Of a stretch of DNA of 37,746 bases, positions 33,424-37,746 are shown piece after piece. The notes below the pieces were generated by a model. It was given only the letters and a program-made list of their open reading frames with translations, was not told where the DNA came from and searched no databases. A program made the translations under genes and the position numbers. This DNA is from Planctomycetota bacterium (GTDB lineage Bacteria; Planctomycetota; SZUA-567; H5-PLA8), in contig JACQFI010000103.1 in the NCBI GenBank assembly GCA_016200135.1, positions 1 to 37,746 on the forward strand, written 5' to 3'. Each line of letters opens with the position of its first letter. The stretch's first letter is position 1.

Positions 33424-34551
33424 CTATGGAGACTTGGACGCATTCATTCTCACTCGAAAACCGTAGTAACTCATTCGCTCGTTGGGCGGGTGTTTGAAGC
33501 GATACGCTGCGCGGCAACTACCCGGGTCGTAGTGCCAGGAGCCACCGCGCAACACACGATAGTTGCCCTGTGTTAACCCCTGCGGGTCTTGAGCCGGCGA
33601 ATGAGAGTAATAGTCTTCTTCATACCAATCTTGACACCATTCCCATAGGTTGCCGTGCATGTCGAAAAGCCCGAAGACGCTTGGTTCCTTTTGTCCGACG
33701 GGTTGCGCCGTCTCCTTGCTATTGACCCCATGCCATGCCACGCGAGCCAAGTCGGCCTCCGTATCGCCTGAATAGTATTTGGTTCTGGTTCCTGCGCGGC
33801 AAGAATACTCCCATTCAGCCTCCGTTGGCAGTCGAATAGATTGCTTCGTTTGCGCTGTCAGTTTCTTGAAGAATTCCTGCGTGTCGTCCCATGAAACGTT
33901 ACTTATTGGCAAGGGCTGGCCTTTGATATAGCTCGGATTCGAGCCGATGAGTTGGGCGTATTGTTCTTGCGTGACTTCGTACTTGCCCATGTAGAATGGT
34001 TGCGCAAGCGTGACAAGGTGCCAGGGCTTCTCGTCAGCGTTCGCATCTTCATACCTCGCCTTTGCTGCTTGATATTCAGCCGCTGCCATTTCCATCATTT
34101 GAACGGATTGCCGCCAATGCATGCCGCTCAACACCGCCACCCCTGCCGCGACCGTCATCCCGAGCAGCCGCGCCAGCGTGAACTTCGGCCGCTGTCGCTT
34201 CTGAATTGCCTGAATGACGATGGCGCACAGCAATACCAGCAGCACGCCGCCGCCCAGCGCCAGAAGCGCTTTGCCCATCACGATCTTATTGTGGAAGCCC
34301 TCTTCGTCCACCGGTGCAGGCTTCGGCGTCCCCATAATAAACTTTCCAGCCGGGATCAGCACCAGTTCCAGCTTCACGCCATCGCCCAGATCCAATGTCT
34401 TGGTGGGCGACAGGCCGACGCGTTGGGCGTACTCGGCGACGGGTTCTTGGTTGTCCCAGATGGGGTATTGGAGAGCGGGCGCAGGCTCTTCGGCCGGGAG
34501 CCCGATGGCGCATAGCAGGAAGGCCGGGAGGAGCCAGAGGGCGCGGCGCAT
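33424..34551 (-). CDS. SUMF1/FGE-type protein split by an inserted membrane-helix pair (paralog 2)
   Basis: A 375-residue paralog of the protein at 25593-26813 with the same order of parts. A signal peptide occupies 1-20. The SUMF1 fold begins at 61-77 (LELVLIPAGKFIMGT), is interrupted at about 88 by two membrane helices (92-115 and 125-143) with a basic loop KRQRPKF, and resumes at about 174 (KPWHLVTLAQPFYMGKYEVT). Conserved blocks RLPTEAEWEYSCRAG, FDMHGNLWEWCQDWY and VLRGGSWHYDPGSCRAAYR follow. The FGE cysteine pair is absent. The topology implied is odd, since the two parts of one fold are separated by a membrane hairpin and must meet on the same side. The ATG at 34551 fits the signal peptide; no clear ribosome site. 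Confidence 0.85.
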   Translation of the reverse strand: MRRALWLLPAFLLCAIGLPAEEPAPALQYPIWDNQEPVAEYAQRVGLSPTKTLDLGDGVKLELVLIPAGKFIMGTPKPAPVDEEGFHNKIVMGKALLALGGGVLLVLLCAIVIQAIQKRQRPKFTLARLLGMTVAAGVAVLSGMHWRQSVQMMEMAAAEYQAAKARYEDANADEKPWHLVTLAQPFYMGKYEVTQEQYAQLIGSNPSYIKGQPLPISNVSWDDTQEFFKKLTAQTKQSIRLPTEAEWEYSCRAGTRTKYYSGDTEADLARVAWHGVNSKETAQPVGQKEPSVFGLFDMHGNLWEWCQDWYEEDYYSHSPAQDPQGLTQGNYRVLRGGSWHYDPGSCRAAYRFKHPPNERMSYYGFRVRMNASKSP

Positions 34552-35097
34552 GGGTACGATGTTATACGAGAATGAGCATGGTGTCTTTCAAGTGTTGCCT
34601 AGTCACCCCGGATTCGCTGACACCGAACACTGCTCCGAGAAACGGCCAAGGTGTGCCGTTCCAGCCAATCCGTGGTTGCTCTTCTCAATCTACAACAATG
34701 CGTAAATCAAAAAACGAACACCGGTTAGCCATTCCCTCCGTTGCCGTTTCTTTCCTCCTTAGTAGACAGGAAAGTTGAGACTTGAAGCAGTTCAACACCC
34801 CTATATGGAGATAGCTTCCACCAATGTACGCAGCCAAGAACCAAGTTCCTCGCCTTCAGAACCCTCGGACCTGGCCCAAACCCATTCAGTCCACCCTCGA
34901 CTGGATCGTTGCCCAGCTTCACTTCGCACATGCTCTGCTGCGAGAGCGGCTCTTGGATTCAGGATTATCCTTCTTCCCTCAGTTTGTGGCCTTGCTCGAT
35001 CGCTCAGTTCAAGATCGATCGCAGGCCGAGGAGCATGCGATCGTCCATGCCCGTTTTTCCCGAATGTCGGCGCGCCAGAGGCCGCACTACTCCTCCC
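34552..35097. other. 546-bp gap without a recognised gene
   Basis: Lies upstream of SUMF1 paralog 2 and next to the MITE-like element. Several open frames overlap but none has a family match or a consistent codon pattern. I looked here for the missing end of the nuclease gene at 35312-35517 and did not find it. Confidence 0.4.
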
Positions 35098-35330
35098 GGC
35101 TGGTGGCACTGTCTGGAACTCACTGTCGCGCCGAGCGCGTGAATTGGTGCCACTGGCTGAGGCTGTACTCAGCCAGTGCGGGAGACGCCCACAAACGTTC
35201 CCGCGCCCATTTATCCTCTAAAATTGGAAGAGAATGTCAAGAACCCGCTCTAGCTGAAAAAAGCCGCAGCCAGTGGCACCAGATCGAAAGCTCAAACGAT
35301 GATCATCATCCTCATCCAGTGCCACCAGCC
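35098..35330 (-). mobile_element. MITE-like element, 233 bp (copy B) with 14-bp perfect terminal inverted repeats
   Basis: GGCTGGTGGCACTG (35098-35111) and CAGTGCCACCAGCC (35317-35330) are exact inverse complements. Between them the complement of 35098-35289 matches copy A (25309-25500) block by block, with CACTGGCTG-type hairpins near both inner ends (around 35143-35170 and, decayed, 35250-35280). No coding capacity and no clear target-site duplication. One end lies inside the broken nuclease gene and supplies its stop codon. Confidence 0.75.
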
Positions 35331-35517
35331 CAATCGTCGTCGATTGGGTCGATCTGTTTGACCTCAACAACAATCGACTGGTACGGCAAATGCAATTCGT
35401 AATCAGGAGTTTTTCAAATTTTACTGAACTCGGAAGAAGCCGTTCACAATTCCAGTTCACTTGTTTGCAAAACCTTTCCCACAAGTTCTCCGAATTAGTC
35501 TTCTGTTCCATCATCAT
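35312..35517 (-). pseudogene. Broken PD-(D/E)xK-type nuclease gene, coupled to the HNH gene
   Basis: The ATG at 35517 overlaps the HNH stop codon as ATGA, a sign of coupled translation. The first frame reads MMMEQKTNSENLWERFCKQV and on to VKFE (residue 35), and then becomes nonsense. Reading one base back at the run of five A (35414-35410) restores KTPDYELHLPYQSIVVEVKQ followed by IDPIDDDW. PDY and EVK are the core of a PD-(D/E)xK nuclease; WxxFC and CER before it fit the same family. One lost A in an original run of six would explain the break. The restored frame ends at a TGA (35314-35312) inside the terminal repeat of the MITE-like element, so the C-terminal part is missing as well. A sequencing error could explain the shift, but not the truncation. 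Confidence 0.65.
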
Positions 35518-36305
35518 ATTTCCTCAAAAGGATCCAAAGGTGATTTGCTTTTCGTATCAAGGATTAGGCTGGTTCCCACGCTGGCATCCTTCGGGCAACC
35601 CCGTTCGGTTTGATAGACACCAGCGCATCCTCTTCGACCTCCCATATATGGGTCGCCCAAGGTTTCCCAATTGTAAAGCCTTAGTGCAAACATACACAGC
35701 CACTCGCCTCGATCAGCGCGAACCCAAACACAATCGTATACGCATTTACCATTGTAGCAGACGATAGAGTCAAGCTGTTTGGCTATACGATTCTTTTTGA
35801 TTTCTTCAACAATGATGGGGTAAAGATCGGGCAACCGATCTGACACCACTTTCTCTCCATGCATACGCCCACTGGGGATGGGCGGATGTACTTGCTTCCT
35901 GACAGAATTAAGTGGCAAATGTTCTCGATATAGAGCTGCGTGGAAGGCACAAACCCATCTCCAAATGAGTAGTCTTAGATCTGATCCTTGAATCAGTCCG
36001 GTTGGGGTTGGTGCGCCATGAACCTGCCCCACAAAGGCGTCCCACTTATGCAGCGATTGATTTGCCTTTTCCCGATGAAGAAGCCGTACTAATTGACCAA
36101 TCCGTTCGTCATCCTGACTCTGACGATTATTGCAATTTGTATGCGTTGGCAGAATCAACGGTGGAGTTCGATCTCCTTCCAAAAAGATATTTTCAGGTGG
36201 CGAATGGTCTTTATTGCAGTCACCAGTAAGAGCACTGCCACACAAATAGCAGAACGGGAGGGATCGAACGTAACGGAAATCTTTCTGAGTTCTAAGTCGG
36301 AGCAC
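35514..36305 (-). CDS. HNH endonuclease-like protein
   Basis: A 263-residue protein with an HNH-type nuclease core in its first 70 residues: C19 and C22 (FCYLCG), D33-H34 (NKDHSPP), H55, C58 and N59 (LPTHTNCN). The two CxxC-like pairs probably bind a structural zinc. The rest (70-263) is unrecognised, with mixed alpha/beta content and several Trp and Cys. HNH proteins of this size are often found in defence or mobile islands. The start is GTG at 36305; there is no better in-frame ATG. It is the first gene of a pair with the broken PD-(D/E)xK gene. AT-rich compared with core genes, which suggests transfer. Confidence 0.75.
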   Translation of the reverse strand: MLRLRTQKDFRYVRSLPFCYLCGSALTGDCNKDHSPPENIFLEGDRTPPLILPTHTNCNNRQSQDDERIGQLVRLLHREKANQSLHKWDAFVGQVHGAPTPTGLIQGSDLRLLIWRWVCAFHAALYREHLPLNSVRKQVHPPIPSGRMHGEKVVSDRLPDLYPIIVEEIKKNRIAKQLDSIVCYNGKCVYDCVWVRADRGEWLCMFALRLYNWETLGDPYMGGRRGCAGVYQTERGCPKDASVGTSLILDTKSKSPLDPFEEI

Positions 36306-36882
36306 GGTTAACGCTCACTTCCACAATTCCAAGGGTGTTGGCACAGTCTGACGATCACAATCGCGTCGTTCAATCGCAGAACGGATGCCAGTGACTGAGA
36401 CCGTGCTCAGTTCAATATTTCTAGAACAGTTCTGGTAATTTGCTGGCAATCGCAAATCATTGCGGGACCCAATCCTGCCGAACGCTCCCCCTCGCAGTTC
36501 CGAAATTACCGCTTCTCGGGCCTAAACCGGTAACCAAGAAAATCTTTTCACCCCTCTCCTCCACCCCCTCCAGAGTGGTGAAAGTGCTATAGATCTCTAT
36601 AGCACTTAGACGACTCAAAACGAGGTGCAAAAATGTACAAAACTGCTACCAGAGGCCCCGCGCTCCTCCCTTTTCTGTGACGACGATTAAGAGGTTATGC
36701 GATGAGCGCCTGAACCGACCAATTCCAGCCGTGGACCCAGCCTCGGAACGCCTGGGAACGATCCTCCGCGAAAATCGCTTAAGACCTCCCCAACATCGGA
36801 CGATTCCTCAGCCATGCACGCTGCGAAGGCGTGCTCGGTTAAGCCTTTTCAAATTCAAGAGTTACCTCGGGGAGGACGCTCC
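36306..36882. other. 577-bp gap before murD
   Basis: No gene recognised. It contains the perfect 12-bp-arm palindrome at 36582-36607. Right of 36860 lies the ribosome site of murD (GGGGAGG at 36869-36875). Base composition changes from AT-rich (island side) to GC-rich (murD) at about 36860. Confidence 0.5.
36582..36607. promoter_or_regulatory. Perfect palindrome with 12-bp arms
   Basis: AAGTGCTATAGA (36582-36593) and TCTATAGCACTT (36596-36607) are exact inverse complements two bases apart. The form suits a dimeric regulator or recombinase site; there is no T-run for a terminator. It lies 276 bp before murD and 277 bp from the HNH start. Confidence 0.5.
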
Positions 36883-37746
36883 GTGCTCAAGAACGCCTAT
36901 CAAGGCAAGCGGGTCACTGTCATGGGCTTGGGGCTTTTTGGCGGCGGCGTAGGTGCGGCGCGCTTCTTTGCCAGCACCGGCGCGCAGGTGACCGTCACCG
37001 ACAAGCGCAGCGAGGCCGACCTGCGGCCCAGCATCGAAGCGCTCGCGGATCTCCCGATACGGTATGTACTTGGAAAGCACGAGTCCGAGGACTTCCGCGC
37101 GGCCGATATCGTCGTCGTCAATCCCGGCGTGCCGATGGACGCGCCGCTGGTAACGATGGCGCGCGGCGCCGGCGCGCAGATCGAGCGCGAAATCAATCTC
37201 CTGTTTAAGCTTACACCCAATAACCAGAAACTAGGTATCACGGGGTCCAACGGAAAATCCACGACCACGGCGCTGCTCGGGCAGATGCTGAAGATCGCCG
37301 ACCCGCGCGCGCTCATCGGCGGCAACATCGGCAAGTCGTTGCTCTGCGACAGCTTGTCGCTCGAACCCGGCGCGCCGCTGGTGCTCGAACTCTCCAGCTT
37401 CATGCTCGAAGGCATGCGCGAACTCGAAGAGAGCCCGCACGTCGCCATCGTGACGAACCTCTCGCCGAACCATCTGGACCGCCACGTAACCATCGAAAAT
37501 TATTACGCTTCCAAGCGCGCGATCCTCGATTACCAGAACCCCGAGGACACCGTGGTCCTGAACGCGGACGACTCGGAACTCAGCCAGTGGGGCGCGCACG
37601 CGAAGGGCAAAGTGATCTGGTTCAGCACGCAAGGTGAACCTGAAGGCGACGCGGCGTTTATGGATGGCGCGAAGCTGATCGTGCGCATCGGCGGCGAGGA
37701 AGAAGTCGTCGCGCTGCGCCAGACCTTACGGCTGCCCGGCGCACAC
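36883..37746 (+). CDS. murD: UDP-N-acetylmuramoylalanine-D-glutamate ligase, N-terminal 288 residues
   Basis: Adds D-glutamate to UDP-MurNAc-L-Ala in the cytoplasm, an early step of peptidoglycan synthesis. Residues 1-110 form the UDP-binding Rossmann-like domain (VTVMGLGLFGGG). The ATP-binding P-loop GITGSNGKST lies at 118-127, E169 is in LELSSF, the TNLSPNHLDRH block ends at H201, and K211 sits at the position of the carbamylated Lys. The GTG at 36883 has GGGGAGG upstream and the protein begins where MurD proteins begin. The gene runs off the right edge, so about one third is missing. A complete murD in a planctomycete-like genome is in line with reports of peptidoglycan in the group. Confidence 0.95.
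   Translation, partial: MLKNAYQGKRVTVMGLGLFGGGVGAARFFASTGAQVTVTDKRSEADLRPSIEALADLPIRYVLGKHESEDFRAADIVVVNPGVPMDAPLVTMARGAGAQIEREINLLFKLTPNNQKLGITGSNGKSTTTALLGQMLKIADPRALIGGNIGKSLLCDSLSLEPGAPLVLELSSFMLEGMRELEESPHVAIVTNLSPNHLDRHVTIENYYASKRAILDYQNPEDTVVLNADDSELSQWGAHAKGKVIWFSTQGEPEGDAAFMDGAKLIVRIGGEEEVVALRQTLRLPGAH

Noticed and set aside
34801..35097. Remaining C-terminal part of the broken nuclease on the far side of the MITE-like element
   Set aside because: All three minus-strand frames were read. None continues a PD-(D/E)xK protein and none looks like the family's usual ending.
35410..35416. Programmed -1 ribosomal frameshift in the nuclease gene
   Set aside because: The run of five A does not fit the X XXY YYZ slippery pattern in the zero frame, and no clear pseudoknot follows. 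A lost base is simpler.
1..37746. CRISPR array
   Set aside because: No regularly spaced direct repeats with unique spacers were found. The repeated hairpins are scattered and lie singly or in small clusters.
1..37746. tRNA or rRNA genes
   Set aside because: No cloverleaf with the conserved T-loop TTCGA context and no rRNA-like block was found in the gaps.

Overview
The window looks like a stretch of a GC-rich chromosome from the Planctomycetota or a close PVC-group relative. The reasons are the protein families present: two large membrane-anchored Ser/Thr kinases, two SUMF1-type proteins, a secreted PQQ-like propeller protein opening with a WPQWRGP-type motif, a secreted HEAT-like protein, a CehA-type metallohydrolase, Gfo/Idh and PhyH proteins, and many hairpin repeats between genes. 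Phylum is inferred from family content only; no rRNA or tRNA gene was seen.

Region 1 (1-12009): the start of an IS5-like transposase runs off the left edge. It is followed by a PEGA-tailed Ser/Thr kinase, an ABC-F ATPase with a clear terminator, a comF and [2Fe-2S]-ferredoxin/adenylate cyclase gene pair, yjbQ, an aspartate-semialdehyde dehydrogenase gene whose leader carries a promoter and a terminator hairpin, a secreted endonuclease/exonuclease/phosphatase, a PA14/carbohydrate-binding membrane protein and a DUF488 protein.

Region 2 (12086-25242): a CehA/McbA-type metallohydrolase, leuA, a ferritin-like protein, a Gfo/Idh protein that has lost its usual catalytic residues, a 1508-residue kinase with duplicated jelly-roll-like domains, a lectin-like domain and a collagen-like tail, and a PhyH dioxygenase. 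leuA and asd are core amino-acid genes; the others look like substrate handling and signalling.

Region 3 (25243-36882) is visibly more AT-rich in several genes and looks accessory. It holds two paralogous SUMF1-type proteins whose sulfatase-modifying-factor fold is split by an inserted pair of membrane helices, a HEAT-like lipoprotein/secreted protein, a PQQ-like propeller protein divergent from a GntR/LacI-type regulator, a secreted protein with two tandem DnaJ-like zinc modules, and an HNH nuclease coupled to a broken PD-(D/E)xK nuclease gene. The broken gene ends inside a 233-bp MITE-like element with 14-bp perfect terminal inverted repeats; a related 192-bp copy lies about 10 kb away in opposite orientation.

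Region 4 (36883-37746): the first 288 codons of murD, starting at GTG and running off the right edge.

Most gaps between genes are filled with repeat hairpins that fall into several recognisable families. These families, the broken nuclease pair, the split SUMF1 proteins and the asd leader are the points most worth following up.
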